From UBA4582 sp047630175 (GTDB lineage Bacteria > Pseudomonadota > Gammaproteobacteria > Pseudomonadales > Azotimanducaceae), in contig JBLHVI010000003.1 in assembly GCA_047630175.1 (NCBI GenBank), forward strand, positions 78,792 to 142,791: DNA of 64,000 nt, written 5' to 3'. Below, one piece after another: positions 53,044-61,253 of the stretch. The notes under the pieces are model-generated. The model ran no database searches, was not told where the DNA came from, and saw nothing but the letters and a program-made list of their open reading frames with translations. Within the stretch, counting starts at the first letter, position 1. The number at the start of each line of letters is the position of its first letter. The translations under genes and the position numbers were made by a program.

Positions 53044-53796
53044 TCAACTACGTAAGTAGGACGCACCGTTGATATCGATAATACTTCCCGTCATAAATGT
53101 TGGGGCGTCTATCGCGAGATAGCGAATAGTTTCCGCTACTTCCTCAGGCTGGGCAACGCGCCCCAGAGGACTTTGCTGACGAATAGCGGCGCCATCGGTA
53201 CCCGCCAAAACGCTCGCTGCCATCGGTGTTTCGATAAAGCCGGGGGCGACGGTGTAAACAAAAATATTGTGTCGACCGAGTGCCTGCGCCAATGACTGAC
53301 CCATGGCGTTCATGCCAGCTTTTGAAGCGCCGTACCAAGGCATCAGCGGCTCGCCGCGAAAGGCTCCCCGAGAAGACACGTTAATGATGCGACCACCGCT
53401 GGGCATCATCCGTTGGGCCGCACAAAATGAGAGGTTTGCGGCCGCGGTGAGATTAGTCTCCATTATGCGTTGCCAAGTCGATTGCCAGTCAGCATAAGAC
53501 ATAGTGGCCACGTCAAATCGGGCCGATATGCCAGCATTGTTGACCAGCACATCAAGACTGCCCATGGTCGCGTGTACCGCATCAATGAGAGCTTCGACTT
53601 GCTCAGGTTGGGTGATGTCTGCTTGGTGCAGGCTGTGCGGGCCATTAGGCAGAGACGCCAGCAGGCTATCTGCAGCGGCCTGATTCTGGTGGTAGGCGAT
53701 CGCAATGCGTGCGCCCTGCCGGGCGCAGGCTAGGGCAGTTGCTTGACCAACGCCGCCGGAGGCACCAGTGACAAGGATCACGGGAGAATGGTTCAT
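53044..53796 (-). CDS. Short-chain dehydrogenase/reductase (FabG-like)
   Basis: 250-residue classical SDR. The cofactor loop is TGASGGVG, NNAG is in LVNNAGISARFD, and the catalytic Ser/Tyr/Lys lie in NVSSRGAF and WYGASKAGM. Likely a 3-oxoacyl-ACP/CoA reductase or an alcohol dehydrogenase. Divergent from the enoyl-CoA hydratase at 53972, so both may share a control region. Confidence 0.9.
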   Translation of the reverse strand: MNHSPVILVTGASGGVGQATALACARQGARIAIAYHQNQAAADSLLASLPNGPHSLHQADITQPEQVEALIDAVHATMGSLDVLVNNAGISARFDVATMSYADWQSTWQRIMETNLTAAANLSFCAAQRMMPSGGRIINVSSRGAFRGEPLMPWYGASKAGMNAMGQSLAQALGRHNIFVYTVAPGFIETPMAASVLAGTDGAAIRQQSPLGRVAQPEEVAETIRYLAIDAPTFMTGSIIDINGASYLRS

Positions 53797-53971
53797 GGAC
53801 GTATTTCCTGTTGGTCAGTTTCAACTGGCAGTGATGGTGCAGTGCTGGAGCATGATCAGTATGACCTCAATCGTCAATCATTGGTGTCTGGTGAGCAAGA
53901 CATAAAAACTTCCGGCTGGCTTTTTACTCTGCTAGTGTTATTCAGCACTCCAAGTCACTTTAAAAAAGCGC

Positions 53972-54775
53972 ATGCCTATGACCACTCTCAAACCAATAGA
54001 CACGGATTCTGCCGCACTGTACGAAGTTCGCCAGGGTGCGGCGTGGATCACTCTAAATCGGCCCGCCAACCGTAATGCTCTATCAGCAGCGCTGGTTAAC
54101 GAATTGTCTGCGCATCTTATTCAGGCAAACCAAGACGCCAACGTAAGAGCGATCATATTGACGGGTAATGGTCCGGCTTTTTGCGCTGGTGCCGACTTAA
54201 AGAGTCCGCCGGGGCAGTCCATCGATGGCGGCGGCCAAGCGGTACCCTATCCTGACGTGTTACGGCAAATACTCGACAGCGACAAGCCAGTGATTGCCGC
54301 TATTAATGGCGCGGCCTTCGCGGGTGGGTTAGGTCTGGTAGGTGCTGCAGATATTGTGATCACGGTGGCTGACGTCCAGTTCAGTTTCAGCGAAGTCCGT
54401 ATTGGGGTTATACCAGCTGTTATCTCCGTGGTTTGCTTGCCGAAGCTGGGCACGCATCACGGTATGAAGCTGCTGCTGACCGGGGAACGTTTTACGGGAA
54501 CTCAAGCCGTCGCCTATGGGCTGGCGCATCGAGCGGTGTCTGCAGAGCAATTACATGCTGCCGTGCAGGAAGAAGTCGATATGATCTGCCTCGGTGGGCC
54601 CAACGCGGTAGTGGAGTGTAAAAAGCTCGTGCGCCGGGTGTCACAGCTCAACACCGAGCAGGGCTTTGAGGAGACTATGGCGTGGAGCGTACGGATGTTT
54701 AAGTCGCTTGAGGGCACCGAAGGTATGGCGGCATTTAGGGAAAAACGCAAACCCAATTGGGTTAAGGTAGATTAA
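53972..54775 (+). CDS. Enoyl-CoA hydratase/isomerase family protein
   Basis: 267-residue crotonase with the oxyanion-hole motif GNGPAFCAGADLK and GAAFAGGLGLVGAADIVI. The catalytic region SFSEVRIGVIPAVI carries one Glu; hydratases usually need two, so an isomerase or hydrolase role is possible. It starts a unit with two acyl-CoA dehydrogenases downstream (62-bp gap). Confidence 0.9.
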   Translation: MPMTTLKPIDTDSAALYEVRQGAAWITLNRPANRNALSAALVNELSAHLIQANQDANVRAIILTGNGPAFCAGADLKSPPGQSIDGGGQAVPYPDVLRQILDSDKPVIAAINGAAFAGGLGLVGAADIVITVADVQFSFSEVRIGVIPAVISVVCLPKLGTHHGMKLLLTGERFTGTQAVAYGLAHRAVSAEQLHAAVQEEVDMICLGGPNAVVECKKLVRRVSQLNTEQGFEETMAWSVRMFKSLEGTEGMAAFREKRKPNWVKVD

Positions 54776-54836
54776 GGTCGTCGGTAGTCGCAGTATATTT
54801 TTATAACCATAATTTTAAAAAGAAGGACAACAATTC

Positions 54837-56039
54837 ATGACGGTGAATGAACAGGCGCTTGATGCGTTTCGGCAGGAGGTCTCAACGTGGTTAACCGCAA
54901 ACAATCCCGGTGATCCAGGGTTTTTGTTGCCTGAGTCTTTTATGGAAGTGGGCACCGATGCGCAGTTTGAGTACTTACGCGCTTGGCAGCGAAAGGTCTA
55001 CGACGCTGGCTATTTGGGTATGTCTTGGCCGCAAGAATACGGTGGTGGCGGCAAGCCACAGGCCTACCAAGATATAGTGACTCAGGAGATGGCGCGGCAG
55101 CGAGTGCCTTTTATGACCAATACTATTGGTTTGAACTGGGCCGGCCCATTAATTTTGCAGCGCGGTACTGAAGCTGAAAAGCAGAAATACATCAGGGGTA
55201 TATTGAACGCTGACGATATCTGGTGCCAGGGATTCTCAGAACCCGACCACGGTTCTGATTTGGGCGGTGCCCAACTCAAAGCAGTGCGCGATGGTGATGA
55301 GTATGTCATCAACGGCTCTAAAATTTGGACCAGCCTCGGTACCTACGCGAAATATATGATTTTGCTTGGACGTACGTCGAGCGATGGACCGAACAAATAT
55401 GCGGGTTTGAGTTTTTTCCTAGCACCGATGCATGCCGAGGGTATCACGCCCCAGCCGATTCAGAAGCTTACCGGCGAGTACGGTTTCTGTCAGACGTTTT
55501 TTAACGATGCGCGTATTCCTGCAGATTGTATTATGGGTCTCGAAGGCGAGGGTTGGAAAGTGGCGATGGCGACCTTAATGTTTGAACGCGGCAATGTCGG
55601 TGGTCAGGCGGGTGGGTTGTCGATGATGGATCTAAATGTTAACGATCTACTGGAGTTAGCGCGGCGTTCGACGCGTAACGGCCGCCCTGTACTTGAAGAC
55701 CCGCTGATTCGCGACCAAATGGTGCAATTTCTCGTTGAGGCGAAAAGCAATACGTTGATGAGTGCTCGCAGCCGTATTGCGGCGCTGAATACGGAACGTC
55801 CTGATGCTATTGCCATGTCGGGTAAGCTTCGAGTTACCGAATTGAAACGTCGCTTTTGTCAGTTTGCCCTGTCGTTGCAAGGCGCAAATGGCGCTCGCTT
55901 TATTTCTCCTGAGGCCGTCGATGGGGGTAAGTGGCAGCGTATCTATTTCAATTCTTTCTCTGCCACTATTGGCGGTGGCACCTCTCAAGTGCAATACAAC
56001 ATTATGGGCGAGCGTGTGCTCGGCTTGCCGAAGAGTTAG
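54837..56039 (+). CDS. Acyl-CoA dehydrogenase, larger partner of a second pair
   Basis: 400-residue acyl-CoA dehydrogenase with WCQGFSEPDHGSDLG and NGSKIWTSLGTYAKYMILLGRT. Its C-terminal TIGGGTSQVQYNIMGERVLG has Gly where the YEGT Glu usually stands. It resembles the large member at 17596-18840, and the following smaller gene resembles that pair's partner. The next gene starts 9 bp after its stop. Confidence 0.9.
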   Translation: MTVNEQALDAFRQEVSTWLTANNPGDPGFLLPESFMEVGTDAQFEYLRAWQRKVYDAGYLGMSWPQEYGGGGKPQAYQDIVTQEMARQRVPFMTNTIGLNWAGPLILQRGTEAEKQKYIRGILNADDIWCQGFSEPDHGSDLGGAQLKAVRDGDEYVINGSKIWTSLGTYAKYMILLGRTSSDGPNKYAGLSFFLAPMHAEGITPQPIQKLTGEYGFCQTFFNDARIPADCIMGLEGEGWKVAMATLMFERGNVGGQAGGLSMMDLNVNDLLELARRSTRNGRPVLEDPLIRDQMVQFLVEAKSNTLMSARSRIAALNTERPDAIAMSGKLRVTELKRRFCQFALSLQGANGARFISPEAVDGGKWQRIYFNSFSATIGGGTSQVQYNIMGERVLGLPKS

Positions 56040-56048
56040 GGGGTAAAC

Positions 56049-57170
56049 ATGAGTAATGAAATTATTTTTACTCAGGAGCAGGGCATGCTCTTGGATACGG
56101 CTATGGATTTTTGTCGCCAGCATTCAACGATGGACCTCATCAGGTCGCGTCTGCAAGACGATCAAAGTCTGCCGACAGATGTTTGGCAGGCTATCGTCGA
56201 GCTTGGTTGGACAGGTATCACTATTCCCGAAGCACATGGTGGACTTGGTTTGGGCTTCAGCGAGCTTGTGCCGGTTGTGGAAGCTATGGGCCGACATTTG
56301 ATGGCCACGCCTTTAGTAAGTTCTGCACTTGTCGCTCATGCACTGACTCTGGCCGGCAGTGACCAGCATAAGCAGCGCTGGTTGCCACAAATTGCTGGCG
56401 GTATGATTGCGACCTTGGCGCTGCTTGAACCTGATGGAAGTTGGATTTTGGAGGCGCCTGCCGCCACGGGTGAGATTAGAGGCGGCGAGTTACATCTGTC
56501 AGGCGCTAAATGTTTCGTGCAAGACGCGCATTTGGCAAGTTTGCTACTGGTATCTATCGTTCTTGATGGCGAAGCGCGTTTGGTTTTGTTAGAGAAATCG
56601 AGGGTGCCAACCTCGGCGTTGGTGCGTGAGATAGTGATTGATGACACCCGCCGCTGCTTTCAGCTATGTCTGGATGGCATTACGGTGCCTGTTGAGCATT
56701 TACTGCCACTGACTTGCTTGGCTGAGCTCGAGCAGGCGGCCATGCTGCTGTTATGTGCTGAGATGACGGGCGGTCATGCCAGTGTTTTGAATCTGGTGGT
56801 GGAATATCTGAAAACTCGGAAGCAGTTTGACCACTACATAGGCAGTTATCAGGCGCTGAAGCACCCTACTGTGGATATCCTAATCGGCCTTGAAGCCAGC
56901 CGATCGCACCTGTATCACGCTGCGACGATGATTGATGGCGATGATGCGCAGGAAAAAGACATTGCGGTGCGCATGGCGAAGGCTGTGACGAGTGAGGGGT
57001 TCGCATTCGCTGGCGATCGTGCCATCCAGTTCCATGGTGGGTTTGGTTTTACTTATGAGTGCGACGCCCAGCTATATTTGCGTCGCGCCTTGTATTGCCA
57101 ATATCAGTTTGGCGACGCGCGTTATCAGCGGACGAGGCTAGCGCCCCTTTTGCTGGACATGGTTGTCTAA
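56049..57170 (+). CDS. Acyl-CoA dehydrogenase, smaller partner of a second pair
   Basis: 373-residue acyl-CoA dehydrogenase family protein: DTAMDFCRQHSTMDLIR at the N-terminus, a beta domain, then YLKTRKQFDHYIGSYQALKHP and AIQFHGGFGFTYECDAQLYLRR. The C-terminus has QFGDARYQR where a YEG-type Glu would be. It is coupled to the larger dehydrogenase, 9 bp downstream, so an alpha2-beta2 enzyme is likely. Followed by a strong terminator. Confidence 0.88.
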   Translation: MSNEIIFTQEQGMLLDTAMDFCRQHSTMDLIRSRLQDDQSLPTDVWQAIVELGWTGITIPEAHGGLGLGFSELVPVVEAMGRHLMATPLVSSALVAHALTLAGSDQHKQRWLPQIAGGMIATLALLEPDGSWILEAPAATGEIRGGELHLSGAKCFVQDAHLASLLLVSIVLDGEARLVLLEKSRVPTSALVREIVIDDTRRCFQLCLDGITVPVEHLLPLTCLAELEQAAMLLLCAEMTGGHASVLNLVVEYLKTRKQFDHYIGSYQALKHPTVDILIGLEASRSHLYHAATMIDGDDAQEKDIAVRMAKAVTSEGFAFAGDRAIQFHGGFGFTYECDAQLYLRRALYCQYQFGDARYQRTRLAPLLLDMVV

Positions 57171-57241
57171 TAAGCGGGCTATGCGGTTTAGAAAAGTTTG
57201 TCAGAAAATATGCTGAGAACAGCTGTTTGAATCTGTTCTTC

Positions 57242-57272
57242 AAAAAAAAGGCGCCGATAAGCGCCTTTTTTT
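57242..57272. terminator. Bidirectional Rho-independent terminator
   Basis: AAAAAAAGGCGC (57243-57254) pairs with GCGCCTTTTTTT (57261-57272) around a six-base loop. The A and T tracts flank a GC stem in both directions, so it can end both the acyl-CoA dehydrogenase transcript and the convergent FKBP transcript. Confidence 0.92.
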
Positions 57273-57294
57273 ATTACTGCTGTTGGGTTAATGC

Positions 57295-57792
57295 TTACTT
57301 AACTTCAATCAGCTCGACTTCAAATACCAGTGCTGTATCGGCTGGAATAGGTCCGACGCCACGTTTGCCATAAGCCAGTTCGCTCGGTACAAACAACTTC
57401 CACTTGTCACCTTCCTGCATGAGTTGCAGTGCTTCTGTCCAGCCGCTGATTACACCATTGACGGGAAATTCAAGGGGTGTGCCGCGCTCAACGGAGCTGT
57501 CAAATACGCTGCCGTCAATAAACGTGCCGTGGTAGTGTGTTCTGACGGTATCTGTTGGTCCTGGGGTTTTGCCGCTGCCTGATTGCATGACAAGATACTG
57601 CAAGCCTGAGGCTGTGACGGTAACGCCATCTTTAGTGGCATTGGCTTCAAGGAAGGCTTGGCCAGCGTTGGCTTCATTACTCATAGTTGCGTCCGTAGTT
57701 TGAGTTTGTGTATTCGGCGTTTCCGGTGTCGGTGAACAAGCGATTAGTAGACAGAGTGTGAGGCCTAACATGCTGAGCAATTTCATTTGCAT
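57295..57792 (-). CDS. FKBP-type peptidyl-prolyl isomerase lipoprotein
   Basis: 165-residue exported proline isomerase. The signal peptide ends in the lipobox LIAC (Cys19). A Thr/Pro/Asn-rich linker leads to a short helix and an FKBP domain (about 60-165) with YHGTFIDGSVFDSS, PVNGVISGWTEALQLM and ELAYGKRGVGPIP. This is the Mip/FkpA layout without the long dimerisation helix. Two start ATGs (57792, 57786) are equally possible. Confidence 0.92.
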   Translation of the reverse strand: MQMKLLSMLGLTLCLLIACSPTPETPNTQTQTTDATMSNEANAGQAFLEANATKDGVTVTASGLQYLVMQSGSGKTPGPTDTVRTHYHGTFIDGSVFDSSVERGTPLEFPVNGVISGWTEALQLMQEGDKWKLFVPSELAYGKRGVGPIPADTALVFEVELIEVK

Positions 57793-58481
57793 TCCGGGGT
57801 GCCATGTTTGTTAGATAAAAGTGATTGATTGAGTTTCAAGCGCGAAGCCTACCACAAAAGGCGCTCAATCGGTGTTCTCCAATGACCGCGTTATGGCGGC
57901 GCAGAAGATACCTTTCGGCATGAATGACTACTCGGTGGCGACCCAGGCTGTATAGAGTCGCGCGCTTATAGCCTGCACTGATGCGTTGCTAGGGATGGCG
58001 TTTACGGTGTGCTCGATAATTTGGCAGGCGAGACGGCAGTTGTGACAGTCGTTAAATCTGCTGGGTTGACGTCAACCCATCTACTGTAGATACCCTGTAA
58101 ATGCGTGACGACCATCGCTGTCACGGCAAGCAGTGGTCGTGGAGTTGCAAATAAAGAAGTCTCCCGCATCAGTGGGCAGGAAATCGCCCGCAATTGGTCA
58201 GCCTAACTGACGATGGTTGATAATCTGGTCGTAGCGATTGGTTTGCTGGTAGCGGTCAAACTGCGGTTGAACGTTGTTGTGTCTGTAGATCTTTAAGTAT
58301 CGACAATCGCTCGCCTGTCGTCGGTTCAGACGTTAGCAGAATTAGGCATCGCCCCGACAGAGAACAGGCCCTTGTCCAGTTTAGAAAGTTGACGGTTGAC
58401 GCGATCCTCGGGCTTTGTCATCGGCTTGCGCAGCAGGTCGGTGCTAGGCATGATGCTGCTTTGCTTAGCGGGTAGCTGCCT
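57793..58481. other. 689-bp region without an intact gene
   Basis: No full-length gene. One forward frame from about 57997 to 58389 reads like decayed coding sequence (stretches GVYGVLDNLAGETAVV, GVANKEVSRISGQEIARNW and VQTLAELGIAPTENRPLS) broken by three or four stops, but I cannot name it. An 18-bp palindrome sits at 58062-58079. Confidence 0.45.
58062..58079. promoter_or_regulatory. 18-bp perfect palindrome TGGGTTGACGTCAACCCA
   Basis: Complete dyad symmetry with no loop, of the kind bound by dimeric regulators. It lies in gene-free DNA about 400 bp before the YeaD-like gene and 270 bp behind the FKBP start. No adjoining promoter can be named. Confidence 0.5.
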
Positions 58482-59465
58482 ATGTCTGAAGCCTATATTG
58501 CGCCTGATGTGACGGAACTTAATGCTGAATTTGGGCATCCAGGGCAGGTCCAGTTTGTTGCCGGTAGCGGTGGTCAGACGCGCGTGGATCTGCGGTGTGC
58601 AGGCGAGCGAGCCTCCCTTTACCTGCAGGGAGCCCACATCACGTCTTACCAAACTGGTGGCGAGGAGGTCTTGTGGAACAGTCATAGTGCCCAGTACCAA
58701 CCAGGCAAGGCCATTCGGGGTGGTATACCGCTGTGTTGGCCTTGGTTCGGTGCTCATCCGGTTGAGGCCAGTTTGCCGCAGCACGGTTTCGCTCGAAATA
58801 GTGATTTTGCAGTCGTTGCTGTCGTTGTGGGCTCGGAAGAAATTAGCATGCAATTGCGTCTGGTGCCGACGCGACTATACGACCGATGGTGCGATAGTCA
58901 AGGCGGTCAGGTTGAGTTGTTAGTTGATGTTCGCTTATCGAATAGATTGTACTTACAGGTCACAACAATTAATCATACCGACCAACAAATCGTTGTTGGC
59001 GGGGCGCTGCATACTTACTATCGGGTAGCCGATGTAGCAAGGGTATCGGTCCCTGCGCTTACCGGGCTTACCTACAAAGACAAGCTTAACGGCTACGTGC
59101 AACTGCACCAGACGCAACCTTTTGATGTGCTTTCTGCGCCGGAGATAAATGTTGCAGAGGCAGGTGTGCAACATCCGGTTGAGTCAGGCATCGATCGCGT
59201 TTATCTGTCGCCCCCTGCATCTATGGTTGTGCAGGACCCGGTGCAAAAACGTACGATTACGCTGCGTGCCTGGGGCAATGCTGATATGGTAGTTTGGAAT
59301 CCAGGTTCTAGGGCTGCGGCTGCTATGAGTGATTTTGATGACTTGGGCTATCTAAATATGCTGTGCATTGAGCCAGCACTGGCGTTGGACAATACGGTGT
59401 CCATTGCGCCAGGCGGAAGTCATCAGTTAGGCCAGGAAATTTCTACAACAAACGGAGCGTTCTGA
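58482..59465 (+). CDS. YeaD-like D-hexose-6-phosphate epimerase (aldose 1-epimerase family)
   Basis: 327-residue galactose-mutarotase-fold protein. Motifs GGIPLCWPWFGAHP (Trp/Pro-rich loop), LPQHGFARNSDF (catalytic His), GALHTYYRVAD and the late VCIEPALALDN-like end (LCIEPALALDN, catalytic Glu) match YeaD rather than GalM. It interconverts anomers of glucose-6-phosphate. Starts at ATG 58482. A hairpin follows its stop. Confidence 0.9.
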   Translation: MSEAYIAPDVTELNAEFGHPGQVQFVAGSGGQTRVDLRCAGERASLYLQGAHITSYQTGGEEVLWNSHSAQYQPGKAIRGGIPLCWPWFGAHPVEASLPQHGFARNSDFAVVAVVVGSEEISMQLRLVPTRLYDRWCDSQGGQVELLVDVRLSNRLYLQVTTINHTDQQIVVGGALHTYYRVADVARVSVPALTGLTYKDKLNGYVQLHQTQPFDVLSAPEINVAEAGVQHPVESGIDRVYLSPPASMVVQDPVQKRTITLRAWGNADMVVWNPGSRAAAAMSDFDDLGYLNMLCIEPALALDNTVSIAPGGSHQLGQEISTTNGAF

Positions 59466-59483
59466 TTGTTTTAATAACAATCA
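59463..59483. terminator. Hairpin at the yeaD-like stop codon
   Basis: TGATTGTT (59463-59470) pairs perfectly with AACAATCA (59476-59483) around TTAAT. It includes the TGA stop. AT-rich, so it may be an operator or a weak terminator for the SDR gene downstream. Confidence 0.35.
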
Positions 59484-59524
59484 ACGCACCCCAAGAAAAA
59501 CAATAATACTTAGCGAGTAACCTT

Positions 59525-60490
59525 ATGAAAGATTTTGCAGGTAAGTTAGCGGTCATTACTGGCGGTGGCACTGGTATGGGACGTGAGTTAGCGCGGCAGC
59601 TCATCGCCGAGGGCTGCGACGTGGCGATTTGTGATGTGATTGATGAAAATATGCAACAGACCCTGACGATTTGTCGCAAGGAGGCTCCCCAGGGAGTGCG
59701 GATTACCGCGCATTTATGCGATGTTTCTAACGAGCAACAAGTGCTTCGTTTTAAAGACGAAGTGTTGGATCTTCATGGGCGCGATCATGTCAACTTGCTG
59801 TTCAACAACGCTGGAATTGGTTCAGGTGTTAGTTTCGTTGATGGCCCTCGTGATACTTGGGAGCGGACCTTTAATATCTGTTGGTACGGCGTATATTACT
59901 GTGCTCGGGCATTTATGCCGTATCTTGTGGCCGCTGACGAGGCTCACATGATCAACACGAGCAGTGTTAACGGTTTTTGGGCATCGCTGGGGACCGACTC
60001 AACGCACACTGCTTACAGCGCGGCCAAGTTCGCGGTCAAGGGTTTTTCTGAGGCGTTGGTGACGGACCTTCGGGTCAATGCGCCTCATGTCAAAGTGTCA
60101 GTAGTGATGCCCGGTCATATCGGCACCTCTATTTTTATCAACTCGGGTAAGATTGATGGTCACGAAGCGCAAAATATGACGGCCGAAGAGTTGCAAAAGG
60201 TACGCCAGCGTATCACCTCTCGTCTTGGTGTCGATCTCTCTGATGTCACGGACGATACGGTGAAAGACATGATCAAGGCTCAGGGTGAGGCTTTTCGCGA
60301 TGACGCGCCCACCACGGCAAGTGACGCCGCCGCCATGATGATTCAAGGTGTGCGTGATGAGCGTTGGCGCATACTGCTAGGCGATGATGCGCGGGTGTTA
60401 GACAGGCTCGTGCGTGAAAGCCCAGAAGAGGCCTATGAGGAGAGCTTTATGGTCAAGCTCCGGGAGCAAGCTAACTGGGGCCTTAGCTAG
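59525..60490 (+). CDS. Short-chain dehydrogenase/reductase
   Basis: 321-residue SDR with the cofactor loop TGGGTGMG, FNNAGIGSGVSF and the catalytic NTSSVNGF and YSAAKFAVKG. A C-terminal extension of about 80 residues (DVTDDTVKDMIKAQGEAFRDD and later) is longer than in classical SDRs. Substrate unknown; it is common beside acyl-CoA genes in related bacteria. Confidence 0.9.
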   Translation: MKDFAGKLAVITGGGTGMGRELARQLIAEGCDVAICDVIDENMQQTLTICRKEAPQGVRITAHLCDVSNEQQVLRFKDEVLDLHGRDHVNLLFNNAGIGSGVSFVDGPRDTWERTFNICWYGVYYCARAFMPYLVAADEAHMINTSSVNGFWASLGTDSTHTAYSAAKFAVKGFSEALVTDLRVNAPHVKVSVVMPGHIGTSIFINSGKIDGHEAQNMTAEELQKVRQRITSRLGVDLSDVTDDTVKDMIKAQGEAFRDDAPTTASDAAAMMIQGVRDERWRILLGDDARVLDRLVRESPEEAYEESFMVKLREQANWGLS

Positions 60491-60600
60491 GTCGGCTAGG
60501 TTAAGATTTAAGATCTTATGTGGGTTAGGGTTATCTCGGATGATGTTATAGCATCGCAATACACCGACAGTGAGTAATCCTAAATCCCCTTGTAACGCTA

Positions 60601-61212
60601 TTGACGAGTAAATTGCAGCCGGACCTTGTGGTTTATTTGGCTGCTCTTGTTATGGCTTACTGCACACGTGCTATTGCCTGCATGCTAGTGCCAAGCGCCG
60701 TTGAGAGAATTATCATTTCGCATCATGGCCAAGTTCGCGTTAGTAGCCAACAGGGAGTTGGTGCAGAGATAACGGTTAGCCTGTCTTTTGATGCCACGCC
60801 CGGTCAGCCTGAGCCATCACCTGAATTTTGAATAATGGGTAGCATACTCGTCGCAGAAGATGAGTCTGTTGTGCGAAGTATTATGGTCCGGAAATTCGAG
60901 CCCATGGGTTTCGATGTTCTGGAGGTCAAAAATGGCAATGCATGCGTGAAACTGTTTACCTTGCATCAAGATGCTATCGTTTTCGTTAGTTTGGATGTCA
61001 ACACGCCTAGGTTAACGGGCTGGCAATGTCTCGAATATACTAGGCGCGTGTCAACTGTCCTACCTGTGCTCTTTGTCAGCGGTTACGATCCGCAGGCTGA
61101 AAAGATACCCGCGCAAGACCGTCATACCCGTTACGTGAGTAAACCGTTCCGCCAGCAACAGCTGCAAGCTGCAACTGAAGGACTTATAAACGCTGACTTC
61201 AGTGCAGAGTGA
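60601..61212 (+). pseudogene. Remnant of a hybrid histidine kinase (HATPase end and receiver)
   Basis: A single frame carries the tail of a histidine kinase ATPase domain (VERIIISHHGQVRVSSQQGVGAEITV) up to a TGA at 60829-60831, then continues in the same frame into a receiver domain (ILVAEDESVVRSIM, SLDVNTPRLTGWQCLEYTR with the phosphorylatable Asp, SGYD and VSKPF). The whole N-terminal kinase part is missing, and residues before VERIIISH are scrambled. The receiver can be restarted from ATG 60835 as a 125-residue protein, so a free response regulator is possible; decay of a hybrid kinase is more likely. Confidence 0.65.
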
Positions 61213-61253
61213 TCTCGGCGTAAAGCCACAGACAGCGATATTCTATGCCGATA

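Noticed and set aside
58326..58853. 175-residue minus-strand frame
   Set aside because: Antisense to the YeaD-like gene; no recognisable domain or ribosome site.
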